The notes: generated by a model not told the origin, from the letters alone. Shown: positions 1 to 11,888, counted from the stretch's first letter. The stretch: 64,000 bases of DNA from Lentinula raphanica (GCA_027919835.1 JANVFP010000003.1:1674001-1738000), one strand, 5' to 3'. Translations and numbers: made by a program.

Positions 1-497
1 ATTATGGGGGGAATATGCTGAATAATCCATATTCTCTGGAAAACCATTTTGAAGAACCTCATGGTTTTCATGAGGTGAGCATCTTGGTTGTTTTTTGAAA
101 TTTTGATGCAGGATTATCTCGAGAATATTCAGAATGTTCCCAGGATTTTCTTAATTGACTGCCCTGCCGACTATTCCGGCATTCTTTTGAATATTCTACT
201 CATCATAATTTGTGGAAAATTGTACATTTTCTCGGAATATTCCCACACTTTTCCGGACAAGAATATCGGCTCATCCCCGCAGTGTCATCTAACTACTCCG
301 GAGTTTGTTTCTCGAATTCATTCGCGGGATCTTCCTGTGCCTTTCCTAACCAAGGGATATGTAAGCACAAACTCTGCTGACTGACCCAAACCCAATGTAT
401 AAGACCAGGGAAAATTCTGCTTCCGGACATCAACGGTCATCGACACCTCCTGCTTACCTCGTCCATCCTCTGAACGTATCCCCCACCAAATTGAAAT
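1..497. other. Intergenic/5' flank of the alcohol dehydrogenase gene
   Basis: No convincing coding sequence is visible. The stretch is AT-rich and contains several GAAnnTTC palindromes (at about 123-130, 132-139, 189-196 and 235-242), the arrangement bound by heat-shock factor. The last 100 bases are rich in CCTCC/TCCCC pyrimidine runs, typical of the region just upstream of a basidiomycete start codon. Confidence 0.5.
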
Positions 498-1916
498 ATG
501 TCCCTCTCAAAATCCTTCAAATCCAAGATCAAGAAGCTTCTCAACAACGATCGTCGTCTCTCATCGACTCCCTTGCCCAAAACTTTCAAAGCTGCTGTCA
601 TCAAGTCTGCAGGGGGTGAGTTTGAAGTCATCGAAAAACCTCTCGAGGTGTGCAAAAATCCTCTGATAGCCTTCGTCGCGACTAACTCTGATTACAAGGC
701 ACCCAAAGCCGGAACTATTCTTGTCAAAGTTCTGGCATGTGGCGTGTGCGCAAGGCAAGTTATTCTCAATCATCAGAAGGATCGTTCACGAACTCATCGG
801 TCGATACAGTGATGCCATGGTCAAATACGGAATGACGGCTCTTCCCCGAGTAGCTGGACACGAAGTTATTGGTGACGTTGTCTCAGTTCCCGCTGGGGAA
901 ACCCGCTGGAAAGTTGGAGACCGTGTCGGCTCTGGATGGCACGGTGGTCACTGTCATGAGTGCGGCTCTTGCAAAGAGGGCGATTTCATAACTTGTTCAA
1001 AAGAAGCCATCAATGGGTCAGTGTTTCTCCTTCTCATCTGATGTTCGAACTTGATTGATACGGTTCCATAGGATCTCTCAGGATGGTGGTTACGCTGAAT
1101 ACGTCACTCTTCGTACCGAGGCCGTTCTTCCAATCTCCAAAGACCTTGACCCAGCTGAAGCTGCTCCTCTTCTCTGCGCTGGTATCACTACCTTCAACGC
1201 TCTCCGTAATGTACCCGGTTTGAAGAAGGGCGACGTTGTTGCCGTTCTCGGTCTCGGTGGTAAGCCTTCATAGCAGTACGCGTCATGTCGTCAGCTGATA
1301 ACCATTCTGTACGGACATGTAGGTTTGGGTCACCTCGGCATTCAGTATGCGAAGGCGATGGGATACAAGGTCGTCGCGCTTTCCCAGTCTGATGCTAAGA
1401 AGGATCTGGCTACTAAGCTCGGTGCCGATATCTACCTTGATGGATCAAAGGTCAACCAGGTCGAGGAACTCATGAAGCTCGGTGGTGCCAAAGTTATTCT
1501 TGCCACTGCTCCACAGGGTGCTGCCATTTCCACGCTCCTCGGCGGTCTCAGTATTGGAGGAACCATGCTCACTGTTGCAAGTCGGTATTTTTTCTGTGTC
1601 ATATGGAAGTTCATCTGCTGACCACTTACTATACAGTCGCTGACCTCGAATTGAGTACTGTCGCTCTTATTGGTAAACGTGCCACTGTGAAAGGTTGGCC
1701 CTCGGGTCATGCTAAGGACAGCGAGGAGGCTGTTGCGTTTGCTAAGAAGCACAATATCAAGCCCATGGTTGAGAAGTGAGTTTCTTACTTCCCTGCTCCT
1801 TTGCCCTCCTAATTAAATTGTTATCGTTACAAAGGTTTACGCTAGCTCAAGCCAATGAGGCATTTAACAAGATGCAGAGTGGCCAAGTCAAATTCCGCGC
1901 AGTGTTGACTCCTTGA
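498..1916 (+). CDS. Zinc-dependent alcohol dehydrogenase (MDR superfamily)
   Basis: Seven exons (498-647, 699-754, 810-1016, 1072-1259, 1323-1580, 1637-1775, 1835-1916) encode 359 residues, the usual size for the family. The protein should oxidise alcohols or reduce aldehydes with NAD(P). Visible motifs are the catalytic-zinc Cys in ACGVCASD, the GHE motif after LPRVA, a structural-zinc cluster of four cysteines (CHECGSCKEGDFITC) and a Rossmann nucleotide loop GLGGLGHLG followed by AKAMGYKV. The intron at 755-809 has a GC donor (AAG|gcaagt) and is needed to join CGVCA to SDAM. Substrate is not evident; sequence style resembles the fungal ADH1/CAD group. A short basic N-terminus (MSLSKSFKSKIKKLL) precedes the core and could be a targeting signal, which is inference. 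It converges with the reductase gene downstream. Confidence 0.92.
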
Positions 1917-2401
1917 AAATATCTCGAATTACTTAGCTATACCTCTTAGACTTTTATCGTAATACCCAAATGTGCAGCGATTGCATGTAATCAACTGTTG
2001 TTGTCAATTTGCGATTGACTATACGACTATGGAATGGAGTGATGATGAATCATGATTCGTGCGAGCTTTGGAGAACATCGATTATGAGGAACATCGAGTA
2101 TTTCGCAGATCTCGTGTTGTAAAGGAACGCGAAGAATCGTCGTCGACGTGATCTCTTTCTCCTATGACTCCTTTCCACATGGCCGCCATGCAGTAAACTT
2201 TTGCTCAACTAGTATAGTACACTGATCTCAATGGTTTTCGAGTAAAGTAGAGGTATATTCTTGAGTCAAGCCACTAGGTGTGTACATTGCAGGAAAATCT
2301 ATTCTATAGGTTGTGAAAGGTCTAATGACCCACGACGTTCAGCGGTCGGTATCTTTAGATCAGCTGTCAGACTCGTATAGAGTATCAAATCTACTCAAGA
2401 C
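1917..2401. other. Intergenic between convergent genes
   Basis: This 485-bp stretch separates the 3' ends of the alcohol dehydrogenase and the aldo-keto reductase. It should hold both 3' UTRs and polyadenylation signals. No gene, repeat or RNA is recognisable. Confidence 0.5.
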
Positions 2402-3948
2402 TTACAATTCCTCAAGGTAGGCAATTTCATTGGGTGAGAGCCTCTTGTCTCCAATGATTGCTTCATCCACTCGTTCGGGCTAGAGTTGCAAAGTTCATGA
2501 ACGTCGAGCGGATACACATAACCGTTCAAAACCGTTTATATCCCTTACCTTATTCATACCGACGATGGGACTCGAAACTTTGCTGAGAATCCAGGCGAGC
2601 GCGACTTGTGCCATGGTCCACTTTTTGTGCTCAGCAACTTCGGCTACCCGACTGACGATGGCTTTGTCGGTCGAGGTTAGGACCCGGTCAAAACCGGTCC
2701 CTTTGAGGGCTTCGTTTCGAGGTGTAACTGTACCGAGAGGACGAGCGAGGTATCCTGTGGGAGGTTATACCGGTCAGTATATGGCCACGGTCGGAGATGG
2801 AGAAGACATCGTCGTCAGACCTGCATGAAGGGGACCCCAAGGAATAACACCTATACCAGCAAAGTTGCAGTACGCGAGCATCTCCCGCTCCTGTATAACG
2901 ACACATTAGATCGTACCAATCGATGAACCAAGGATTTAGCGAACTTCTTCCCGATACAGAAGACTGATAGACTTAGTGTTAATGATTGAAATTTAACATC
3001 AATCGAAAGCTCTTCTCACCTCATACGGTTTTGCATGCTGATAAACTTTGTCCATCCATGTTTCTCCGCGACGTAGTTCATCATCTGGAACTGCCATGTC
3101 CACATAGAACTAGCGCCTAGATACCTCACTTTGCCCATTCTGACAAGGTCGTTCAGAGCTTCCATGGTCTCTTCCACGGGAGTGTTGGCGTCGAAACGAT
3201 GAATTTGGAGGAGATCGATGTAGTCGGTTCCGAGACGCTTGAGGGAGGCATCGACTTGATTGAATATGGCTTGACGACTGAGTCCGGACTGGTTCACGTA
3301 GTCTCGAGTGTTTTTGAGATAACTCATGGCGAAGGTGTTGGCAGAGCTTTCTTCGTGGGTTAGGAAGTAACATTTGGTGAGGATGATGAGGCGTTCTCTG
3401 GGAATGTTGTACTGTTTTTATTATCAGAATCCTGACATGACCGTCCAGATGACGGTCACCTACTTGTTTGATAGCCTTGCCAATGATTCCTGCGGGTGGT
3501 GAGAGGTGGTGAGCGATTCAGTCAATGATTTATGCTTCTCTGATCGTATATCACCCACTTTCGGACTCGCCGTCTGGAAAGATCTTGATCAGATAATCTG
3601 TATCGGTAATGGAAGATTGCGCAGATACACACTAGAGTAGACATTGGCTGTATCCCAAGTGTTAACGCCTCTGTCCCAGGCATGCTTCAAGATAGGCAAC
3701 GCTTGCTCTTCGCCTAATGGCCAGCCCTACGGTTCGTGGGTCGAGTCTGGGTATGAGCACTGATCAAACCTATGTCTTACATTCCAGTTAGGATCTCCAA
3801 TACTGATTGCGGTGAATTAGAAGGATTTCCGAACGTCTCACAGCATGAGAAACGCTCACCTCATGGCGCCGAGGATAGGCACACTAACCCGCAAGCCAGA
3901 GCGACCGAGTTGTCTGTATTCAATCTTGAGGGCGTTGGTGAGAGACAT
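2402..3948 (-). CDS. Aldo-keto reductase
   Basis: Ten exons on the minus strand (3860-3948, 3781-3802, 3633-3726, 3559-3573, 3464-3489, 3020-3411, 2945-2963, 2821-2890, 2549-2754, 2402-2479) sum to 1011 nt, 336 residues, typical for an AKR barrel. The protein reduces carbonyls with NADPH. The catalytic tetrad is readable: Asp and Tyr in WDTANVYS, Lys in ILTKCYF and His in LLQIHRFD. Later family motifs are [28 protein letters not shown] and GVIPWGPL. The order and style fit the fungal AKR9-like, yeast AAD-like branch; natural substrate unknown. Four coding exons are only 15, 19, 22 and 26 nt long, which makes automatic prediction error-prone. A TATATATA box lies about 60 bases upstream of the start. 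Confidence 0.92.
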
Positions 3949-4003
3949 ATTGGTGGATGACAAAGTGGAGTTTTCGAGATGGCATGCCCATAGACACACG
4001 CCG

Positions 4004-4011
4004 TATATATA
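4004..4011 (-). promoter_or_regulatory. Probable TATA box of the aldo-keto reductase gene
   Basis: TATATATA lies 56-63 bases upstream of the ATG at 3948, leaving room for a start site about 30 bases downstream and a short 5' UTR. Position and sequence are seen directly; function is inferred. Confidence 0.55.
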
Positions 4012-5967
4012 CCACGGCTGCATTTATCTATCGCGATGCCATCAGAGAACAACTACCAGAAGGGTTAAATAATCTCTTGCTTACAATTATTCGACCGCCC
4101 GAAAAGGACGATTAGTACGCAAAATCAGATTCCAGGAACTGTTCACACCCGGTCCTCCTTTTGAGATTCAACGTCCCGAGAAGGAGATGTTTTAGTCAGA
4201 CACTGGGGCTTTGGGATATCCACACCGGGAACGCATCATCCTCATGGATGGACGTTTGTAATCAATCATACTGTAGTGGATTTGCAGTGGGTTGTTGTCA
4301 TCCCGGGCGGGAAGATGTTGAACATCATTGAAAGCTGTCCAATGGAAGGAAGAGCAGTCCGTGTACATCTTTGTTACTGTCAGCGATGACATTGAATGCA
4401 ACATTGGCCGGAAGCCATGACCCTCGTCCGAACTTTGTGTGAGCGCTCATAACGCTGATGATGTGGAGGCGATGACAGAAGAGCCTTTGAGTCGCGCGTT
4501 CAGTAGAGTCAAAGAGATGCTCGGGCCTCAGGACCTAGAAGAAGTCACGAAGAGTGGATTCCTGAGAGGAATTATTCTGAAATTGGGGGAGTTGTACGTT
4601 CAGACTGCGTTCAGTGGTTCACTGTTAAGAAATTTTAGCGCTTAATCGCAGCAAGAGGCACGTGGAATAAGCGCTCAGCAAACGCTTGCAAGTTGAAAAT
4701 TTCGTCTCTTCCCTGTCTCCTCCTTCCGTCCTTGTCATGCACACATTTCCACACTCATCATGCTAGTCAAGTTGGCGAAATTCCATTGATACCCTTGGCT
4801 GCCTTTGCCTTCCTTCGAGAGCTGTTGGGTCGTAGCGACACCGAGGGATGCTCAAGCTTACTAGATGTTGGCCAAAGACGGTGACATGGATGGGCAAAGA
4901 CTATAGAACGATGTTCCGTGTAATGACCACCATCATGTGAGTTGACTATCGCTTTCAATCTTTTTTGACTATTTTTCAAAGGATGAGCTATATCAACAAC
5001 AGTTATCCCTGTCTTAACAAATCGTGTCGACAGCTTTTCTTCAACCCTCTGATTTCTTCTTTCGTTTTTGGCTTTCGTCCGTTGCGTTTGCTAATTCCTT
5101 TCGCTACTGCAGTTCTCAGGTATCCTCTCCAAATTCTGTGTAGCAAATTCATCATCCTCTGTCGCAGCGTCGACACGCAGACTTTCCCTTCCATGGTACG
5201 TGTTCTTTTATCATTCTCTCCTGGTGCATCTACAGTGTACACGTACCTTCTGTGATGATATTTATCTTTTTCAGTTATCCCTGTCTTAACAATCATGTCG
5301 AGACTTTTTGTAACACTTCTGATTTTCACCTCTATCTTTGAGATTCATGATGCCCTTCGTGCTAATCAATTTCTCCCATCTAGGTCCTATACTTGCCTGA
5401 TGTACCATTATACTCCCCCTGTTTTCATGCTGTGTATATCCACCTCTTCTTCAATACATCATTTTTGTTGTGCGTGACAACCTCTTGCAAGTCACCGTCG
5501 ACTCACCGATATAATATGTGACGGCATATGCCAAGGCTTGCACAGTCACTACACTTGATACTTGTGTATTACTGAAGGCGAGTCCAGGTCGCCGATGTTC
5601 ACAATGTTATTCAATGCTGCAGGAATTGGTGCGCAGATTATGCTCACCCTCAAGATTGCATTACATATGCCGTTGTCAATTCATCCTCTATCGTCCGTTC
5701 TGGAACTTTGAACACTTTATTTTCGGATTTAGCTATCGTCCAAGTCCTATCACCATACGGCCGCATGAATTCTCGAGACCACTGTTCTGTATGAGGATGT
5801 GGTCTCATCGAATTCTTCATTGCATGTGCTGCTTGACGGTACCCGGAATCCTGGCCCATCAAGCGACACCGAGAGATAGTCACGGCCGTGGATCGAAAGG
5901 TTTTGATATCCGTTTGGTTCGACAAATTGTACAACCGGATAAGACCCGAGAATTTGTTGAGACAAAA
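4012..5967. other. Gene-poor stretch with a diverged local duplication
   Basis: Nearly 2 kb without a gene I can defend. Open frames occur on both strands (for example 4439-4645 plus, 5650-6021 minus) but none shows a recognisable domain or a coherent spliced model. The 4439-4645 frame (68 residues, starting MSAHNADDVEAMTEEP) is the most protein-like and could be a gene remnant. A segment beginning AGTTATCCCTGTCTTAACAA at 5001 recurs in diverged form at 5273, so part of this stretch arose by local duplication. Confidence 0.4.
5001..5385. repeat. Diverged direct duplication, about 272-bp period
   Basis: A 20-base word starting at 5001 is repeated exactly at 5273, and similarity continues patchily (GTCGA, CTGATTT, GCTAAT) for roughly 100 bases in each copy. 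Each copy is pyrimidine-rich. This looks like an old tandem duplication in non-coding DNA. The exact boundaries are uncertain. Confidence 0.45.
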
Positions 5968-5975
5968 TATAAATA
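5968..5975 (+). promoter_or_regulatory. TATA box of the IDO gene
   Basis: TATAAATA stands 62 bases upstream of the ATG at 6037, so transcription starting about 30 bases downstream would give a 5' UTR of some 35 bases. Confidence 0.65.
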
Positions 5976-6036
5976 GGGTCTCTTTTGGTTTACCCCTCCT
6001 ACTCATTGTATCATCCTTCAAGAGCGACTTTCATCC

Positions 6037-7507
6037 ATGGTCGTCGATCTATCCCAACCAAACTTCAACAACCTCGAACACGAATTATTCGATGTCGATC
6101 TACGGACGGGGTTCATGCCGTCACGACCACCCCTCGGTCGTTTACCAGCTCCTTGGGCAATATGGGAGGACCTTCTTGACGGCGCTAGGAGTGAATCTCT
6201 TCAACCAGGGGACAAACTATACATAAGCTCTGCAGAGATGGCGCGCTCTGAACAATGGCGCGTTCGCGTTCGGCAGGTATTATTACTTCAATTTACGATC
6301 TGAATGAGTCACTCAACATTTCATATAGATAACGCTGCTACCTGTACACGATCTAGAAACATCCATTGAGCATCTCCGTCGTGCTCATTTGGTGCTCACA
6401 TTTGTCATGCATTTCTATGTCCAAACACTCCCTCCAAATTCATCAATCGTAATACCGCGCCCAATAGCAATTCCGCTCTTGCAGGTCGCGAAGATACTAG
6501 ACTTGCCGCCTGTCATAACGTTCTCCGACACTGTGCTCTACAACTGGTGTTTGGACTCACCTTCCGAAAATGCCATCCACGAACTACCGACCATGAACAA
6601 TCATATCAAATGTCAAACACTTTTCACAAACACTCCTGATGAATCTGCTTTTTACCTGTGCTCAGCCCGTATCGAGCTCCACGGAGCACGAGCACTGAGC
6701 ATCATGCGTTCAACCACAGACGAAATTGCTGTCGGCGATTTCCTCGCCATACCACGACTCACCGCATATCTGAATTCCCTGTCCACTACGATCGACGAGC
6801 TCAAAGCACTGCTTATGGAGGTTCGAGAAGAATGTGATCCCGATATTTACTACAACATCGTCCGACCGTGGTTTAGGGGCGAGGACTCCGATACATATCT
6901 AGACCCTGGTTCAGGGAAGAAGCGAAAGTGGATATTCGAGGGCGCAGGAGATTATACAGATCTGAATATGCTACCTCCCGACCGAGAGCTGTCAGGTGCG
7001 AGTGCGGGACAGAGCTCGCTCATCCATGCGTTGGATGTCTTCTTGGGAGTCAATCACGAACAACACAATGGACCTTCGTTCATGAAGCGGATGCAGCGGT
7101 ACATGCCTCGCCAACACAGGCGGTTCTTAGATCACCTAGGGAAGAACCCTCGTCCTCTACGAGAGTTTGTCATGTCTGTATCGTCAGGGGAACCTAACGA
7201 CGGAGCGGTGGCTTTGAAGGAGGCGTATAATAGGGCTGTTATGTCCTTGAAAGCGTTCCGGGATTCGCATATGATCATCGCTGCTTTGTATATCATAGGT
7301 CCAGCACGGAGGGCTGCTGAGGCTGCAGCAAAGGCAGCGAATAGGACCGCTTTTGATGATTCTCAAAAGCCCCTAGAAGTTTCAGTGGTGGCGGACACTG
7401 CGGTGACTGGAATAACAGGTACTGGTGGAACGTCTCTGGTGCAATTCCTCAAAGATGTGAGGAGTCGGACTATAGATACAGTGCTTCATGAAGAAATTGG
7501 TATGTGA
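6037..7507 (+). CDS. BNA2: Indoleamine 2,3-dioxygenase
   Basis: Two exons (6037-6276 and 6329-7507) give 472 residues. IDO is a cytosolic haem enzyme opening the indole ring of L-tryptophan to N-formylkynurenine, the first step of the kynurenine/de novo NAD route. The C-terminal half carries the family signatures: FRDSHMIIAALYI, with the proximal haem-ligand His at about residue 394, and GTGGTSLVQFLKDVRSRT. Mid-protein blocks (LPPVITFSDTVLYNW and SLIHALDVFLGVNH) also fit the family. The start is supported by the TATA box 62 bases upstream and by the GFMPSRPPLGRLP N-terminus common in fungal IDOs. Basidiomycetes often have several IDO paralogues; which one this is cannot be told here. No other kynurenine gene is adjacent. 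Confidence 0.95.
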
Positions 7508-8454
7508 ATGTTTATTAGACAAAGAAAATTAGACTTTTTATAGAGTGACGATGTGAGCGTCTTTGTTCTCTGATCGATGATCAGTAGCATTCAAAGGCTG
7601 TGTTGCTTCTTACTTTGGCTTCTTGCATCCTCAGTCGTTTCCCTGTAAATTCATTGTTCAATGCATCATTCGTTTCCACCAAGCTCTCCACATCCAGAAA
7701 TATTTGAATCTATCTCGATCATCGTAACGTGCGTATCGCTAGTGGGAACTTGTTCACTGCAGTAGCGATATACGGATAGTAAAGAAATGTGGTCAGCATT
7801 TTTGTTGGCCCGAAGCGAGGAGCAGTTGCCAGTGAGGCCAGCAGTGACTGTCGCTGTCAATTTGATGGCTTAGGCGCCCAATCATCGGCGTCAACTTGGC
7901 GTCAACTCTTCCTTTCCTTAAACTTTGCTCCAACGCTCCTCGTTTCCACTGGTCTCCCAAGTCAGACCCGAAATTGATTACCGCAAACTCATCGTTGCTA
8001 TTCCACCATCTGCCGCGCTCAACTGTGAAACAATAACCAATGATGCCAGCATTTAACTTGACACAACTCTTCGCTGGACCTTCCATCCCTTAGTTCTACC
8101 CTCTTTTTTTCAATCCTTCTTTACATGCTGCATCTCCGCTTCGTTATCTCTCTCTGGCTCCTACCCTTTGCCCCGCTCATCCCTGGGTTTGCGTGGTTTC
8201 TTTTGATTTTTGCTCTTATTGGCCTTTCCCCTAAGTCCGTACGAAGAAAATTCCCAAATGTGTAATCCTGTATCCTCTGCTATACCCACCGCCAAACTTC
8301 GTGGCCATCCCTTCCCCTCTATCCATCTAATTGTTTTTTACCGTCGTGTCGCGTTTCAAACGACGCGTTTGATTTGTAAGCCAATGGACTCGTCGAACCA
8401 TGAACGAATTCTCTCACTCCTTCCATCATCATCCCACTTGTTAGTTCTTTAATC
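7508..8454. other. Intergenic between IDO and the DUF3435 gene
   Basis: About 950 bp with no recognisable gene. The last 400 bp are strongly pyrimidine-rich (CTCTTTTTTTCAATCC, TCTCTCTCTGGCTCC), as in basidiomycete core promoters, and probably hold the promoter and 5' UTR of the next gene. Confidence 0.45.
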
Positions 8455-10564
8455 ATGCCTCTCAACACATCTGGCAAGAAAACCAAGGCTCAAATCCTTC
8501 AAGAACGTCTCAAGAAATATCCAAAATTCAAAGCGCTTTACGAACAAGACCTCAAGGGCCCTTACTACAAACGTATTGCAAAACCGACTCAAGCTACACA
8601 CGATCTAGTCAAGAAGTACTGGGCCGAATATGCGGACGAAGTTGAGGCCAAGAATGAAAAGTCGTATGCAAAGGAGCTCACAGTAGGATCACCGATTCCA
8701 CCTATAGGTGCGTATATGCACTCATTCAGTGCCGTAGGTTTCTCATCCGTTTCTCGTCTAGAATACGCACGAGGCTTTTGTGTGTATCTGTGTGGTGCAG
8801 TTCAAGGCAAATGCGCAGATTTCATTTGTCAAGCTACTCTCCATTCATATATCACCACTTTACTCGCTTGCTGGCCCCGATACACTGGTATACCAATCCC
8901 AGAAGAATATAAGACACAGTTGATGGCGTTCGTTCAATCCTCGGAGTTATTGAACGTGGTCCCTCCCTGTCTTGGTATCCGTGCAACTGAACCTATTGGA
9001 TCGGACTGTCTCCACCTTCTCGTGGAGGCCATCTACTCTCCGTCAAGCCTCTTTCGGACAAATCGCATGCGTGCTCAGATAGCTTTTGCTGTACTTTTCT
9101 CGGTTGCCTCTGCAGCACGTCCAGGCGCAGACCTTGATGATAACTTCGACGAAGAACTCAAATGGGGTGATATCACTTTTCATCTTGTCCCTAATCAACA
9201 TGATCCTACTCATCCGAGGCTCGTGGTTCAAATATATAACGATTTACTGTTCATCACCAACTTTGGCAAGAATGATCGTTTGGTTTGTCCTGTGCTTCCT
9301 CTCCTCGCCCTGGCCTTTGAAGACCATATCTTCGAATATCAATCATGTATCGAGGAATTCATGTGTCCAGTACATCCACCCCAGCGAATCATCGAAATAA
9401 AACCTCGGGAGCAAGTCAAAAATCATGTTGTACTTCGTAGGGAGGTCATGACGGATGAAGGTTACAAGGTTTCCGCCGACGAAGCGCTGAATGTTTCGAC
9501 GTATAGGATGCTATTGAAGGAAATATCGCTTGCCGCTGGTTTCAAAGGTTGTCTCGCTCATGCTTGTCTGTGCAGCTTACCGAATTCTATTCCAGAACCT
9601 CCCATTCCCTATGATATTTGTGGATTGGCACAAGACGATGTCGCCCTGGAAGAGATCGCACGGGAAATGTTGATGTGTCCTGATTCAAAACCAAAATCTA
9701 TCATGTACTTCGTGAGTGTGACTCGTCCAACCAGTACACTCCAGCTCATGCATTTGATTAGAATAGATATTTTTCAAGAACTCTTGCACTCGATCTTCCA
9801 GGACTTGCGCAGTGCCGTGAGCAGAATGAGGAATTAGCCATGCAGGCAAGTCAAGATACATTGGCTCTCGCTCTCATTCTCGTTCTCATCACACACATCC
9901 AGTCTGCAGTTGCCATTTCAGCTAGAAATGAGGCGCAAGCTCCTACTCAACTCGTGCTTGAAGAACAACAGGTGCTTTTGAAGGAACCCGAAATGGTGGA
10001 GCTCCGTCGGGAGAAAGAAGCTGTGAGTAGATTTGACAAGCCCATACATATTCCTCTTCAAATGCTTTGCATCAGGCATTGTCGCGAATCGAGATTCTCA
10101 AATCCGAACTCGCCACTGGTGGCAACAAAGAAGAAATTTTATCTGCGATCAATAGTCAACGAAACATTGCATCTAGGGCTGCCAGAAAGCATGCCATTCT
10201 TCTTGCGCGTGAATCTGAATATCGTCTACGTGCGTCTCGCCTGCGACACCTTGGGAAAGCTGAGGGACAAGATTTGAATGGAAAGGCAAGTTATCGTCGT
10301 TCAAATTTGTTGTAGGTATTGATTGGTTTTGTGAAGTCTGGTTCGGTTGCGCCTTCGATGCTGGCTAAGCATGTCAAAGAGGATAATGTGCTTGCTGCCA
10401 GCTTCATGGAGTTGCATCAAAATCTTGATGACGACGCTGAGGACTATTGTATCCTAGTCAACACGATCATCACCTCACCCGAGCAAGACTGCGACTGCGA
10501 ATCTTATCCCAATGAACAACCTTCAGACAATTACGAGTGCCCGGGGAAGTCAAGTGCGTATTAA
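8455..10564 (+). CDS. DUF3435 (tyrosine-recombinase-like) protein, probably inactive
   Basis: The model has exons 8455-8707, 8762-9547, 9596-9711, 9762-9845, 9903-10022, 10076-10285 and 10316-10564 (605 residues). The centre matches DUF3435, the domain of fungal Crypton/Starship-type YR proteins: AQIAFAVLFSVASAARPGADL, then LKWGDITFHLVPN, CPVLPLLALAFEDHIFE and, near the end, MYFNRYFSRTLALDLPGL. The Arg of AARPG would be the first catalytic Arg, but the second box (His-x-x-Arg type, LRRG-like) is not found where expected after SLAAGFK, so it may be non-catalytic. Two introns are multiples of three and read through. The intron at 9846-9902 has a GC donor; the 30-nt one at 10286-10315 is doubtful, and without it the protein stops at 10315. 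The C-terminal half is charged and helical. Confidence 0.7.
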
Positions 10565-11151
10565 ATAATGAACATCTATCTAGTATGGAGATCAGTGGCA
10601 AGGCCAGTGTGCAGATGCTTAATCGAGTATCGATACTCTGAGATAACAGATGGCGAGACGTAGTCTTGAATAGCATCGGTTTCCTCTTTAGCTTGTTGAC
10701 TTCCTTCTCTTGATAGTTATGAAATTTTAATTCATTCATTCTGTATAGTTTGACTTCATTCGACCTGTTTTCTTTCGTTCTTTATCAAAGCATTGCGAGT
10801 CGCGCATAGACGTTTGGCTCTCCGAAGCTCAGCGCTGGCTACTGCTTGCTTCTACTTCATCATTTAGACATTTTCAGCTGCTTCTCTGTGAGCGCTTCCA
10901 CGTCGCGATCGACTGACAATGGCATCAAAAACAGGACCTTTGGAAAGTCCTGCAAATCTTCACTGATGTGTGTGAACACCGTCGCAAAAAATATATCAAG
11001 ACTGGTTTAATACCAGAGCGATTCTCAGCATTCTGGGTTTCGACGTAGAACAAAAGTTCAATGGTCCTTACCATGAACGGGGGCCCATATGGAGGGACGG
11101 TCGTGTCCAGACTCTTGAAGACATCCTCACTAAACTGCATTGGACCTGTAG
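10565..11151. other. Intergenic between the DUF3435 gene and the transposon nest
   Basis: No gene is supported. A minus-strand segment at about 11054-11122 reads MQFSEDVFKSLDTT and continues with PPYGPPFM before a GT donor; it looks protein-like but stays isolated. Confidence 0.4.
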
Positions 11152-11333
11152 CAGTGTTGGACAGTCAATGACGAGAAGTCAAAGTCAAAGTCACAATTTG
11201 TGACTTTGACTCTTGTCGTCAAAAATTCGTCAATTGACTTGACAATTGACTTCCGGTTATTCAACTCAGCCGAGCTACCGGCTGACCCAAGTTTTCCATC
11301 TTGTGACACTTGCTGTCTCACCACGAATAATCT

Positions 11334-11888
11334 AGCCTGCTAGCAAGGGACTGAGGGACCCCCATGCTCGGATTTTTCAAAGTCCGCCTGGTGTGCCGGT
11401 TACAACCGGTTATCATGGATAGATAAGATTAGGTGCTACATATATATCAGTTTGTATTGGAAACGACGAGGTCCGATAACACCAGCATGAGTGACTCTGA
11501 TTCTGAAGGCTCCGATCTCCACTACAGAGATGACACAATAGCCTTCTGAAGCTTTACAGTCTACAGATCCCCTGCAACACATAATTATGGATATTGTGGG
11601 GTAAACGAGGGCGAATTGAGGTCCAGATTAGATCTTGGAGTTAAGTATTGAAAGAGAGACTAAGTAGGAGGAGAGCCAGAGTGAAGCCTGTCCCCCATTC
11701 ACATATCATAAGGCATGAAGTTGAACGAAGGTAGATGATGATTTTGAAAGAAATTGACGACGCGAAAACGTGTGATTGACATTTCACGTGAGGATATCCA
11801 ACACTCATATGCTCGGAATCCTTCCGGCATCACGTCGGAGTTTCAAAAATCCGAGCATGGGGGTCCCTCAGTCCCTTGCAACCAGGCT
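11334..11888. mobile_element. MITE-like element with 53-bp terminal inverted repeats
   Basis: Positions 11334-11386 and the reverse complement of 11836-11888 match over 53 bp with about four differences; the shared core is GGGACTGAGGGACCCCCATG. The pairing weakly continues outward (GAATAA / TTATTC). The 555-bp element has no open frame resembling a transposase, so it is non-autonomous. No clear target-site duplication was found. Confidence 0.75.

Noticed and set aside
4439..4645. 68-residue open frame
   Set aside because: Protein-like composition but isolated, without homologous motif or neighbouring exons; mentioned in the gap entry only.
5650..6021. 123-codon minus-strand open frame
   Set aside because: Low protein character and overlaps the IDO promoter and TATA box.
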